Shown one piece after another: positions 1-11,888 of a stretch of DNA of 64,000 nucleotides. Location of the stretch: the NCBI GenBank assembly GCA_963693085.1, contig OY856410.1, forward strand, positions 882,991,335-883,055,334, written 5' to 3'. The notes below the pieces were generated by a model. That model was not told where the DNA came from. It did no database searches and worked only from the letters and a program-made list of their open reading frames with translations. How positions within the stretch are numbered: the first letter of the stretch is position 1; every line of letters begins with the position of its first letter. This DNA is from Alisma plantago-aquatica (taxonomy: Eukaryota > Streptophyta > Magnoliopsida > Alismatales > Alismataceae). The translations under genes were made by a program, and so were the position numbers.

Positions 1-1044
1 AATGACATGAATAATCATAGTGTAAACATGAAAAATATCAAAAATATAGAGGTTCAAATTAATCTGACATGGTACATACAAGTTTTAGGTAATGGTTGTT
101 ATTATAGATGGAATTTGACAATTGTTAACGTGCATTTTGATTTTTTATGCTAACTTCTGTAAAATATTAGAATCCTGGGGTTTAAAAAATCAAATGCGGA
201 AATAAAAACAATTAGTGTGCCATCTACACAAATTTTTTTAACACAATTAGAACATTATCATACAGTTTCAATAAATGGAACAGGTAAGGAGTGAAAAAGA
301 ACTTGGGAAAGACTAAAATTTAAGTAGAATTGGAGCAACGAAAGTGAGAACAGTAGCTGGTGAAGGCTAAAACAAGTTAAATTGGAACTGGAAAAATGTA
401 CCTTTTTTCAATGAGAACGAAAATGGGGAGTAGTTATTGCTTGATATAAAATTTATGAACAGACAAGCTGGGGCTAGCGGGAGCGAAAGAAGGGAGTAAG
501 ACCGCAAAAGGGGGAAAGAGATGAAGGAGCGAGACGGTTCAGGGACTATTAAGAGGGAAACATGCAGGAGAGAAGAGCAGCACGAAGGGCACAAGAAGAG
601 AGTAGCGTAAAGGTCAAGGAGGTAGGAAGAAGATACAAACACGGTGGAGCATCAGGAGAACTAAGGAGAATGAAGACGGAAACACGCCGAAGGAAGAGCG
701 ACTGGAGGACGATGACAAAACACCATAAAGACTAAAGAAAGCAGAAGCAGTGGAGTTACCTGGCTGCTCGGCCGCTGCAAAGAAGAGGACTGGGTACTGG
801 CGCCAAGGAAGAGCCGCCACCAAGGCTGAAACACGGTGTCTTGCGGTGGCGAGCAGGAAAAAGGTCGACCCCTAGCGGAGGCCGCGGCAGTTTAGAATGC
901 CGCTTTCGGTAGTGAAATTTACTCTGACCGCGCTATGGGCAATCCTCACCGCGAGCAATCTTTGCGGTAGGGAATCCCGGGTAACCGGCCGCAGGAGATC
1001 GTGCGGGACGAAAATTGAACCGCAAAGCCCGCTTTTTATCTATA
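1..1044. other. Unassigned flank, GC-rich to the right
   Basis: No coding region is supported. The left half is AT-rich and purine-biased on the plus strand; from about 770 to 1040 it becomes GC-rich, with several scattered ACCGC/GCGGT words. It ends abruptly at the 3' terminus of Helitron A. The open frames here are short and have no recognisable domain. It could be the edge of another element's LTR or promoter; I cannot say which. Confidence 0.5.
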
Positions 1045-3241
1045 CTAGTAAATGACACGTGCTAAGCACGTGTATTACAATTAAATTTATTAAATACATG
1101 ACAAAATCACATAAAATAGCATATTTTTTCATCAATTTTTTTTCTTGATATGTGTATCTTTATTTTTATATTTATTGATCCACCAACACACTATTAAGAA
1201 TATGATAGTTATCAAAAAAACATACCATCGACTCATTTTTGATGTGGCAAACTTTTTAAAATCAAAATTGGTCTAGGTCAACAATATTAAAATCTGAAAT
1301 TTAACTATAATTAAGACTCAAAATAATTTACATATAATTCTAAGAGAGAATAATTCAGTTAAAAATCAGTTGACTACTTCCATTTTGTAATGTGTCATTC
1401 CAAAAATTACCTATGTTTCATGTCTTTGCATGAGATACTATAAAAACAACAAATAAACAACATAAATGTAATGTGATCAACAACAGAGGGACTAAGTATA
1501 TAAGTGAGTTGACTATCAACCAGATCAATAGAATTTCTACTCAAAATCATTGGGTTCATATTTGTACTTGTAATTATTGCATACAACTCTTCAATAAAAT
1601 TTAAACTCAAAATCATTGGGTTCATATTAGTACTTGTAATTATTGCATACAACTCTTTAAAAGAGAAAAATTCGATTAACTTCCAACTGACACTCGTATT
1701 GTACCGTGTCATTAACCAAAATATATTTGAATCTTACCTTTAACGACCAGAAAATTAACTCAAATATTGAAAATATTTTGTCAAAATATTTTGGTTTCAA
1801 AGAACTTGGAATTCACTCAAGTTTGATTCATATTTACAATACTTTACATAACAACCCTCTAAAAAGTGCCTTCAAATCTGTTGTACCGGTCTAGCTGTTC
1901 TGAGTGTGTCCCAATAAATCCTTGTCATTCATTCACCCAAAAACCCACCCCTAAAAAAAATTAATGATGTGTGTGCGACCGAGATCTAATGGGACACGTT
2001 GGGAGATCTGAACCCCTAAAAAGTGGACATCACTACTAACAACCAATTAACTCCTTCCAACCAATAACGTTTCATTATTTAGTTTATGCCTATTCTCCTT
2101 CAATGGAATGTGTATGTTCACTGCTAAAAAGAAAAATTAACATGAAATACAACGCGATCAAAAGCACATAATAAGTAAGTCGATGAACATATTAGCAATC
2201 CAGACCAAAAAAATTATAGCTATAGTGTTTCATTAGCACAATTATCTATGTTCTCAGTTTTCAACATGTGCATGTTGATTGCTAAAAAATCAATACAAAA
2301 GTAGTAACAAATGATATACAATGAGGCTGATCAACTCACAATCAACAAAATCTAAACCTAAACATTATTTTTTTTGAGTTCATAACCAGTACTCATAGTG
2401 ATTTCTATACAATGTGCTAAAAGAAAACAACTGGATTAAATGTCCATTTAGTCTCTTCAACCTATAACATGTCATTAACACAAATCAATTAGATTGATTA
2501 ATCCCAATGTATAGCATGTGGTAAAAAGTTTTGTTGTTTGGGAATGCATAAAGACAACTTTAGGTGTCATTTTAAATATAATGGTCTCTAGCTTTTTATA
2601 GATTGTATCACTATAGAAGTAAACCCACAAATGGGTCTGAGCAATGAGCTCACAGACACATTGTCGATGCACAAAGATAGATTGGACTAATGAGCTAAAA
2701 GTCTAAACAAAAGCAGACATATAAGCAAGTGAAGCAGTCAATCACACTTTAAAATGAGTAGGCGAACAAACTACTCAATCACTTTTGTTAAGAAAAAGAA
2801 ATAAGTAGATCGGATAAAAGTTAAAAAGAAATCAGTACCAATTAGGTAATAAAAGTTATTGATACGACTTGGAATGGGAGTTTGACAATCATATCGCGTT
2901 GTACAATCCGCGGGTGTAATTTCTGTAATTCAGAAATAAAACAAAAGAAGCTGCACACATTATAAGAGAGAATAAGATAAAATAATGTGCCGAACAAATA
3001 GTTGGCACTTTCATTTGGATTTCACACAAAGGTATCTGTTGCGATATGTCATTGTGTGAAGATGATCATCACGTGACTTGTTAGCCAAATAATTAATTGA
3101 AGTAACTGGAGTGGCACCCAAACACCTAGGGGGATAAAGCACCCATGGCAGCAATACGTGGTGTGGTGTATTTTTTTAATCAGATTACAGCTGCACAAGA
3201 ATAGCAAGCATGTCACCTTCTCTTATTCATAGGGTATAAGA
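1045..3241 (-). mobile_element. Helitron A, non-autonomous
   Basis: Read on the minus strand, the element starts TCTTATACCCTATGAATAAG at 3241 and ends CTAG at 1045-1048. Just inside the CTAG is a near-perfect hairpin, ACACGTGCTAAGCACGTGT (1055-1073): 9-bp arms around one base. A TC start, a subterminal hairpin and a CTRR end are the established marks of Helitrons. The base left of CTAG is A (1044), as expected for insertion between A and T. No Rep/helicase coding is present, so it depended on another element. The interior is AT-rich and has a direct repeat of about 48 bp at 1541-1590 and 1609-1656, plus scattered copies of a motif shared with Helitrons B, D and E (ctcaaaatgattt... and tccaacctatagcatgtc...). 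Confidence 0.8.
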
Positions 3242-5032
3242 CTAGCAAGAGAGCACGTGCTAAGCACGTGATATTCCGTTGAATTAGTATAATAAAACTT
3301 CTACTGTATATTATTGTATATGACTTGATGAATATTCAAATCCAAAAATTGGTCTTTTAATTTGGTTCATAATTAGTAATAACAATAATTATATATAATT
3401 TGATAGAAGAGAATAACTCGATTTACATCCAGTTGAATCCCTCTAATACGCACAACAAAAACTTAAAAATTAAAAAGCAAAAAAAGTTATGAATTATGAA
3501 AAGAATAGCTAATCCATTTAGAGGGAGAAACTCGACTAAGATCAAGTTGACTCATTGTAAGCATACAAACATATTGAATTGATTATCATATAGACATGAT
3601 GGATTGATTAACACACTTACATGTTATAACAAAAACAATGAATAAGATCAATGAGAGCAAATGCATTCTATCAGTTGATCAATTCCGACTAGTAGCACGT
3701 CATTATTAAAATTTAAAACAATTTTATTTTTTTCCGTTAAGACTCATGATGATCACTGTATTAACATGCACTAATCTATATTAACCATACTAAGAAAAAT
3801 ACTTGATTAAAAGCCAATTGACTCTCTCAAACCTATAAGCACACATATAGATTGGATTAATTAGTACTCAGACCAAATGTTTCAACACACATACAGAGTG
3901 AGCAAATTAGTACTAACATAAACTGATTGAACACAAAAAGTTTGGATTACAAATTGTTAAAACACACATGGACTGGTAAGATGAAAATACATACTTAAAA
4001 TCTAACATCTATATGACATTTCCATCTTTCATAAACTCGGAGAAGAAAAAAAAGGACAAGAGCGGCAAGCATAAAACCGTATGAAATCACATAGCCGGAA
4101 AGTTTTGCTAGCTCCATTTATATATACATTACTTGGTGTCTAACTTATAATTTGTACTCAAAATGATTTGTATACAAATTGCTAGGAGAAAACAATTCAA
4201 CTGACTAACAACCGACTCCTTACAACATCTAGCATTTATTATTAAAATTGCTTATTTTTCTTTACTGGACGTGCTTGTCAACATCTACTATGTAAATGTA
4301 TTACGACAGTATATATACACCCACTAAAAGAGATCACTCGATTCTCAACTTATAGAGTGCTAGCAAAATTACCTCACTAAAAAGTGGCAAGCAAATAAGT
4401 ACATAAACAAATTAAATAATTGAGCATATGACATGTATTGAAGTATATAAATAGATTATTGAATCGACGGAAACGTACTATATTTTACTAATTCATCATT
4501 GGCCGAAAAACAAAAAATAAAAGCAAAAGTCAATTGGAGAAACACGACAAATTTACATGTTGTTAAAATAGACTATTAAAGGTCGTAAACATACTAAGTA
4601 CGCACATAAGACCCATGCACCCCCTTTATTTACTTTACCAGAGACCCATCATTAGCTGTGTCGGAGACTCATCATTAGCTAAAAAATAAAAAATGATAAA
4701 AGCAAAACATCACTTGGGGAAACAAGCAAATTGATATGTCGATGAACAAAATATAATAATAAGTGTTTGTCAGAGATGTTCCATATCTGGTCTATATTGC
4801 CAGCGCACAATTGTCAGCGTCTAAAACTAATAGCAATGAGATAATTACAAAAAGATGCCCAAGCAAACATGCTAGCAGGCCGATGAGCAGGGATACAGAC
4901 TGGAGGACTCCGCCTATATAATATAATATAAATAAAAAAAAAACAAAACTGCAATAAGAAGTTCGGGAGAAAAAATGTGCTAGCAACTCGAAAAGCTAGC
5001 TGCACACTTCCTCTTTTTTATAGGGTAGTAGA
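3242..5032 (-). mobile_element. Helitron B, non-autonomous, abutting A
   Basis: Minus-strand element starting TCTACTACCCTATAAAAAAG at 5032 and ending CTAG at 3242-3245, with a subterminal hairpin of 8-bp arms at 3254-3270 (CACGTGCT a AGCACGTG). Its CTAG directly touches the last base of Helitron A; the next base to the right is T (5033). B therefore either inserted exactly between the terminal A of element A and its flanking T, or the two arose as a head-to-tail dimer. No protein domain is visible. The interior resembles A and D in its repeated motif content. Confidence 0.8.
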
Positions 5033-5764
5033 TACTAGGTGCACGTGCTAAGCAAATGTGTTGTGTATAATATTTTATATTATTTTTTAATAGAATAAAA
5101 TATATTGAAGGGAGTTGTTTGAATAAATGTTGTCGTGTTTTTGTTAGAAAGATATTTGCTTAAGTAGCAACAATTCTAGATATGGTTGCTTCCATGTATC
5201 ATGTCACATGATTATCATGATTTTTCACTATGTTTCAATATCTCTTACTCACACTTTTGTAATTTTTCTGCTAAAAATCAACTAAAACAAGTTGTTTGGA
5301 TTAAAAAAATCATTTAACAGCCAACACCAGCGTATTCGCTTTTGTAAAAGATTTCTTATTTTGTCATCTATAACAAGCCAATGAAAGCTTTTAAATTACT
5401 TTTAGAAATCAACAAAATCAAGTTGTTTGAATAGCATATGACAAAAATAATGGAAGAAATTTGCACTGATAAATTTGTTCAAATAGCACACAACAACAAC
5501 AATTATCTTCAATTTTTAAAAGAAGTTCAAAAAATCAACTAAGCGTGTTTGCTTGAAATGCTTTCGCCTTTTTTATTGAGTAGCAGCTGACAATAAAAAA
5601 ATAGAACAAACATTTGAAAAAGATAACCATCGGGATAACTTGCTGAGACGTTCGGTAAAATAAGCATGTTTGAGTAAGTTTTTTGAAAAATAGTCAATAA
5701 AATATGAAAAATGATTAGTATCACCAACATGCCCCAAAAAACTTTACAATTCATTAAAATTGAT

Positions 5765-7400
5765 TTTTTAGCGAAAAAAATGCCCACTCAAAAGATAAAC
5801 ATAAATCATGAGAAAAGCAAATAAAAAACAATCAAGCAACAAAAGGGCCCTATGTGAGTCATAAAAACCGTCTAAACCTTGTATTATTTTGGATTCATGC
5901 CTAAAAGAAAAATTAAAAAAGTAGAAACAAGTTGCCTGAGATCATGAAGACCGACTAAAAAAGACAACCAATTGTGCTAGTTTGTCAACATATTTTGGAT
6001 AAAGAGATAAGCACATTGATTGCATTGGTCGAAAAATTAGATTGGGATAACAACAATAATAATGACGCAACAAAATTAAAAAATTATTGAGATTTTTTTA
6101 CAACAACAAATCAAACAGACATGTTGGAGAAGCTAGACAAACTAAGTTAAACAAACTCATTGAGATTTTTCGACAAAAAATGCCCGCTCAAAGGACAAAC
6201 ATAAACTATAAAAAAACAAATAAAAAAACAATCAGACAATGAAAGAACGCTACCTGAGATCATAAAGACCGACTAATAAAGACAACCAATTATGCTAACT
6301 TGCCAACATATTTTGAGCATTAGAGATAATCATGTTGGTTACACTAACTGAAAGATTAGGTTAGGACATCATAGGTGACGTAACAAAATAGAAAGAAAAA
6401 AAACTTTGTTGAGATTTTTCGACAAAAGTAAATCAACCAAACTTGTAAGTTAACAAAACTGACAATGAAAAATTTAAAAAAATCATTGATTTTTTTTGTC
6501 AAAAAGATGTTCACTCAAAGGGTAGACATAAACCATAAAAAAACAAATAAAAACAATTAGCCAACGAAAAGATATTCGTTTAAGGAATAAAAATAAACAA
6601 TTGGAAAAAGGTGAATACAAAAAAAAGACGCATTAAGATTTTCATTCAAAGGATAAACATAAACCATGAGAAAAGCAAATAAAAAATACAATCAGACAAC
6701 GAAAGGACACTACCTGAGAAAAACCACTAAAAAAGATAGTCAGTTATGTTAACTTATCAACATATCTATACTACTATAAAAAGAGCGAGTTTGATGCTGC
6801 ACTCTCCTTGATTCACTCTCTTCTCTCCTTTTTTTAAAGGAATTTTGCTCCTACAAATATTTATTTCCACACTCTCCTATTAACTTTTATTATCTTTAAT
6901 TTTGTATTTCTCTCTCCATCCCACGGAAACGGTTCCTTGATTCTCTCATTTCAAACAACCAACACAAATATCTTTTACCGTAGAGACCCTTTCACGGACG
7001 AGTCATCTCCCCGCACATGTCCAACAAATTTTATATGTCACGTGTATGTGCACATGTGCGTTCACTAGTTTTGACAAAAGAGATAAGTACAACAGTACAC
7101 AGTCGAAAAAATTAGACCGGGACACTAAACAATATTGACGCAACAAAATAAAATAAAAACTTGTCAAGATTTTTGTGGCAAAACAAATCAACCAGACATG
7201 GGGGTTAGAAAAGAAGACAAATAAAATTAAAAAACTTGTTGAGACTTTTAGAAAATAAGGATGATGACTCAGAGGATAAATATAAAGTACAAAAAATCCA
7301 ATTGAAAAAACAATCTAGCACAACAGTTATCCGCTCGAGGAATAAATATAAACAATAAAAAAATGAAAATAAAAAGCAATCAGGCAAGTAGTTGGAAATC
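5765..7400. repeat. Internal tandem repeat of Helitron C
   Basis: Diverged direct copies, roughly 300-400 bp each, share in order: 'ctcaaaggataaacataaac', an A-rich tract, 'ctacctgagatcataaagac', 'aagacaaccaattatgctaa', 'caacatattttg', 'gagataagcaca', 'gacgcaacaaaat' and 'gttgagatttttcgacaaa'. Copies vary by deletion. They serve as internal references that date the insertion of Helitron F. Confidence 0.65.
6765..7068 (+). mobile_element. Helitron F, 304 bp, inside Helitron C
   Basis: Starts TCTATACTACTATAAAAAG and ends CACTAG (CTAG 7065-7068); a palindrome, GCACATGTGC (7050-7059), lies 5 bp upstream of CTAG. The flanks are A (6764) and T (7069). Joining the flanks gives 'caacata|ttttgacaaaagagataag', which matches the uninterrupted sister repeats near 5975 and 6305 ('caacatattttg'). 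The site is therefore an A|T target with no duplication, exactly as Helitrons insert. No coding capacity. It is oriented opposite to A-E and its termini look less decayed, so it is probably the younger insertion. Confidence 0.88.
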
Positions 7401-7437
7401 AAACACGTAACTGTTTATTATTTATATGGATAATAGA

Positions 7438-9077
7438 CTACGAGCAACATGTGTAAGTATGTACGATATAATTATAATAATCTAAAAAATATTTCATCAG
7501 ATTTATATTTTAGTTCAATTATTTTTATGCCCAGCTTATATAAAAAATATCGCATACATATTTAGGTAAAGTAGTTAGTAGGCGGACAATTGAACTTCTA
7601 TTACAATTTTATTTTCTTATCAAACCAATAATTAGTATTAGACCATCATTTTTAATAATTTATATACCATCCATAAAGAGAGATCATCTCGATTAGTAGT
7701 GGCATGACACCCTACAACATATAATTGAACACAAAAATAAATAAATAAATAGCCACTCAAAATCATTTGCCACTTATTTTGTAGAAAAATAATTGAAAGC
7801 AAGTTACCAGAACAGTCACTCACTCTCCCACATTGACAACGACTTGACTCTAGCCGATATGTAAACATACAGATAGATTGGAACTCAATTTCAGTTGATT
7901 TATTATCGGTCTATAGTGTGTCATTACCAAACTTATATGTATTTCTTCTTAGATATGTGTCAGCTAATATGCAACTAGACTCATAATAATTTACCCACAA
8001 CTTGTCAAAAGATAACAACTCATTTAATTATTAATTATCTCTAACATATAGTTTGTTATTACATTTACTCCATTTCTTGCACGTGCTTGTTCGTTACTAT
8101 TATATATTAGTACTTACAATAACATACATAGAACCTACTTCCCACTTATTTTCTCCTAATTGTAGAATGTGATTAGCATAGTTGCTTGTAGTTATATAAC
8201 TCACTAAAAGGAAACAACTCAATTAAGTATTATTTGTCTCCAACAGTAGCTTGTCATTATAAAAATTACATCTTCTCTCTTTTTTTGGGCTTGGATTTGT
8301 TGGTTACTATTTATAATTAGTGCTCCTAATAATACACATATAACCTAGTAAAATGAACAATTAGATTCTAGTAAAAGTGTACAAATCGTCACTTGATTTG
8401 CACCAACATATAGTGTGTCATTACTAAAATTACATGTATTTTTCTTCTTAGACATGTGTATGCTAATATGTAACTAGACTCATAATGATTTACATACAAC
8501 CCACTAAAAGAGAATAATTTTATTAGTTATTATTACCTTTAACTTTAGCTTGCCATTATTAAAATCATATGTGCTCCCTTTCCTTCTTGTTCTTATTAGC
8601 GGCTATTATGTAATTAGTATTTATAATAATACACACACGACCTACTAAATTGAACAACTTGAATAATTTTTTATTGATTTCCTCCAACTTATAGTGTGTG
8701 ATTTTGAAAAATATTTATAATTATATAAATTGTACTCATGATAATTTATATACAACCTGATAAAACAGAGCAAATCAGTTAGTTTATAGCTATTTCCCTC
8801 CAAAATGTAGCATGTATTACCAAAATTATATATCATGTGTTTGTCGACCGCTACATAGTTAGTGCTCATAATACATTAACTACGAATCAACATGTTACCC
8901 ACTATCTTAAGATTCATCTAATGCATCTTCAACGACTTGTGTAATAAAATTGAGTGTAAAACTATGGGTTTCATGGTACTCTCATCGACCTAAATCAGAA
9001 TACTAAGGCAACTTGAAAAGTTCACACACAAACACGTAGAAGAGCAATCATGTCACTTGCCTCTATGTGTATGTTGA
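7438..9077 (-). mobile_element. Helitron D, degenerate, abutting C
   Basis: Directly follows the 5' end of C. Its 3' end reads CTAC instead of CTAG, and the hairpin is decayed (acatgtgtaagtatgtac, 7448-7465), but the layout matches A, B and C. The 5' end is placed at 9077 by similarity of 'gcaatcatgtcacttgcctc' to the corresponding part of A ('gcaagcatgtcaccttctct') and by a T at 9078. From about 7860 to 8880 the interior holds about six diverged repeats of 150-200 bp (ctcataatgatttacatac..., ...aacatatagtgtgtcattac...). No coding. Confidence 0.55.
7860..8880. repeat. Internal tandem repeats of Helitron D
   Basis: About six degenerate copies of a 150-200-bp unit, each with 'aacatatagtgtgtcattac' or a variant, then a T/C-rich tract, 'gacatgtgtatgctaatatg' and 'ctcataataatttacataca'. 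Related single copies occur in Helitrons A, B and E, which marks them as one family. Confidence 0.55.
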
Positions 9078-9856
9078 TTTGCAAATATAAGAAAGCCCAT
9101 AGAGGGTTTAAAGGTAACTTTTTCTAATGAAAAAATAGAATTACAAACTGGTACATGTGTGTTTACATCAAACTTTTGTCTTTAATTTCTAAATTATATA
9201 TTGCATAAGAAAACCCCTCTGTATCTATATAACAAAAGTAGAGGGGGATGAATGTAATTTTTTCCATTATATTTTAGAACTACAAATCGATCCTTGTGTG
9301 TATGCTATACTTTTGTGTTTGATTTTTTAAATTATATTTCATATAAGAAGACTCATTAATACCATATAAGAAAGACCACAGAGGAGGGTTATTGCTTTTT
9401 AGAATTACAAACTGATATATGTATGTGTACACTATATTTTTGTCTTTAATTTTTAAATTACATATTGTATAAGAAGACTCCTATATACTTAAGAAAGTTT
9501 GTAGAGGGGGCTGAATGGAATTTTTTCTGGAATTATAAACATGTCCATGTGTGTAAATTACACTTACGTCTTTAATTTTTAAAATTATATATTGTATAAG
9601 AAAACTCGTCTTGCTATACAAGAAGGTCCACGAAAGGGGAAGAATTACAAGTTGTTTTTTAATATCAATATAGCACACTACATAGATTTATGCCTAGTCA
9701 ATACTATATAAAAAAGTCCATCGAGGGGACTGAATGTAATTTATTCCATTATTTTACGCCCGTCGAGGAGGATGAATGTATTTTTTCATTATCTTTGTTG
9801 GAACTACGAACCAGTCCCTATGTGCTTATACTATATTTTTGTCTTTATTTTTAAAA
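9078..9856. repeat. Tandem array of ~140-bp units, left part
   Basis: Units recur near 9090, 9225, 9358, 9480, 9608, 9704 and 9760. A typical unit reads: 'ctatactatataagaaag', 'tccatagagggg', 'tgaatgtaattttttcca', 'aattacaaactgg', 'tccatgtgtgtatac', 'acttttgtctttaatttttaa', then 'ttatatattgtataagaaga'. The array is cut at 9856 by Helitron E and resumes at 12197. No coding. The 'tctatactatataagaaag' core resembles a plant Helitron 5' end. Confidence 0.75.
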
Positions 9857-11135
9857 CTAGCATGAAGCACGTGCTAAACATGTGAGTCTAATTTAATACA
9901 ATCTAATTAACACAATGCACAACTACTAAATATCAACATCTAATATAATTGATCAAAAAATGATTTTTAAACTGGTCTAATCTGGTGAAGACCATGTTGT
10001 ATCGATATTTACATTAGACAAGAACAAAAAGATAACACATCACACAAAAAGAATTGCTGTAACATCAACCAATTGGTGACAAATGTTATATTTTCAGCAT
10101 ACAAAAAAGGTTAAGCAAGTTGTATCAAGGCTCTGATTGGTTTGGTGTAAGTCATAAGTTTTGTGGAACTGATTTTTCATGAACTTTAGTTCAGATTTTG
10201 GAACTTAAGTTCCACTCACTTCCATGTGATTGATTTGTTGTAAGTTTAAATTAGTGTTGATTTTTATTTTTTAGTATATGATAAGTAAGGACGACAAAGA
10301 CATGAAGAAAGAACTGTATCCATGAATAATCATAATATTTTTTAACCATAATAACCTCAAGAACTAGTCGTGGTACCTATGTCACTCAATTAAAAAATAT
10401 TTAATGTTATATAATTACAATTTAAATAAAAATATAATTGTTGAAATCACATCACAATATTTTTATTTCACTTTGTATGTACAAAATATTGTAATAATAT
10501 CTACATTTTATGTGAATGTAAATATAAATTTTGTTTACTATTGTTTAAAAATGTACACAGAAGTAGGAAAACTGAACATGTAGACAAACATATTAGTATC
10601 ATAAGTTACCATGTAAATTCTTATAACCCCCTCAAAGACTCGATTAACTGCTACTTGTCTTCACCTAATCGATTTCATGTCGGTATCAAAATTATATGTG
10701 TTCTCCTATAAGACACATGCCAGTTGACGGTTAACTTAAATTGTTACTTACAATAATTTATTAAAAAAACTAAATTTTAGAAAATAACTTGATTAACTAC
10801 CTTCTAGCTCCCTCCAACCTATAGTATGTATTACTAAAATTATCTCTGATCTAAAAAAGTAATACACATGTTGAACCAATGAGTTCACAAACATATTGCT
10901 GAATCACACATACTTATTGCTGAAACATGTAGACAATATTCACATAAATGCCTGAAGCATACAAACATGTAGCTACATTGACAACTTGGAATATATCCAT
11001 TATGTATCTTTTTAATGGTTTCTTTTAATGTCTTCTATGATGTATATGTATTGGATGAAGAAGAAAATGGAAAAAGAAAAAACAAATGTATCGAGTCTAG
11101 CAAGTAAGTTATCATGTTGATGAGTAGACACACAA

Positions 11136-11161
11136 CATATATATATATATATATATATATA
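11136..11161. repeat. (AT)n microsatellite
   Basis: Uninterrupted AT dinucleotide run inside Helitron E. Confidence 0.95.
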
Positions 11162-11717
11162 ACAACCTATTTATTATCCTTTGTGATTGTTTTGTTCATA
11201 TATTTTTAGATATTTATAATCACACAACAACATAAAAATTGTTGAGTAAATATTGTTACACAATAGATTGGTTAACTGTCAATTGACTCCATTTAATATG
11301 TATCATGTATTATAAAAAATTATCGATCTTCTTCTTTTTTGTATAATTTGTAATAATAGTAATTTTGAATGTAAATTTCTAAAAGAGAATAACTATAATG
11401 TTGCTAGCCGACTCACTTCGATATATTTTTGTGATTACTAAAGTTACTTTTGTTCCTTATCTCTTACTAATAAGGTGGCATAACATGTGGTTGACAAACA
11501 TGCTAATGCAATTCAGATTGGAGAAATGAGCTCTCATACAGACTATTGATGTATGTAAACATACTGGTCAAATACACAAACACTATTTATTCTTAGACTC
11601 CTTAAATGTCGAGGATGGTCATACACACGGTTCAATCTAACTATCCATCAAAATTTTATAAAATACAAATTCAAATACATAGTATTATCCACCTGTGATA
11701 GATCTGGAAGAATATTT

Positions 11718-11888
11718 GCGACAAAATCTGTTGTGACAACCGTTGTTACAATTATTGTTCTGGGTATATCTTGGCCATACATTCATTTCACAACCATGTA
11801 TCACTTAACTCACCCCTTATGAGTATATGGTTGTGATGTGCCCGCTACAACGACCGTTACAACATCCGTCACAACAAACTTGAACCCG
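11718..11888. mobile_element. Mutator-like MITE candidate, 171 bp
   Basis: Imperfect inverted ends: the left end contains 'tctgttgtgacaaccgttgt' (11727-11746) and the right end contains the inverse form, 'acaacatccgtcacaacaaa' (11860-11879). An inner pair, 'cacaaccat' and 'atggttgtg', extends the symmetry. An 8-bp direct repeat, gaatattt, flanks it at 11710-11717 and 11889-11896. An 8-9-bp duplication with long inverted ends fits the Mutator-like group; the group assignment is inference. No coding. Confidence 0.5.

Larger units (their letters stand above)
5035..7437 (-). mobile_element. Helitron C, non-autonomous, with nested Helitron F
   Basis: The 3' end CTAG is at 5035-5038 with a decayed hairpin (gcacgtgctaagcaaatgtg, 5041-5060). 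The 5' end is at 7437 and reads TCTATTATCCATATAAATAA on the minus strand. It begins 2 bp from the end of Helitron B (bases TA at 5033-5034). The interior is built of about five diverged copies of a 300-400-bp unit; recognisable starts lie near 5780, 6180, 6508, 6640 and 7260 (aaaggataaacataaacc...). The unit also carries 'tgtcaacatattttg' and 'gacgcaacaaaat'. No coding sequence. About 2.1 kb remains after removing F. Confidence 0.7.

Noticed and set aside
1407..1712. 101-codon open frame on the minus strand
   Set aside because: Its internal repetition (…YAIITSTNMNPMILS… twice) is just the 68-bp direct repeat of Helitron A translated; no domain.
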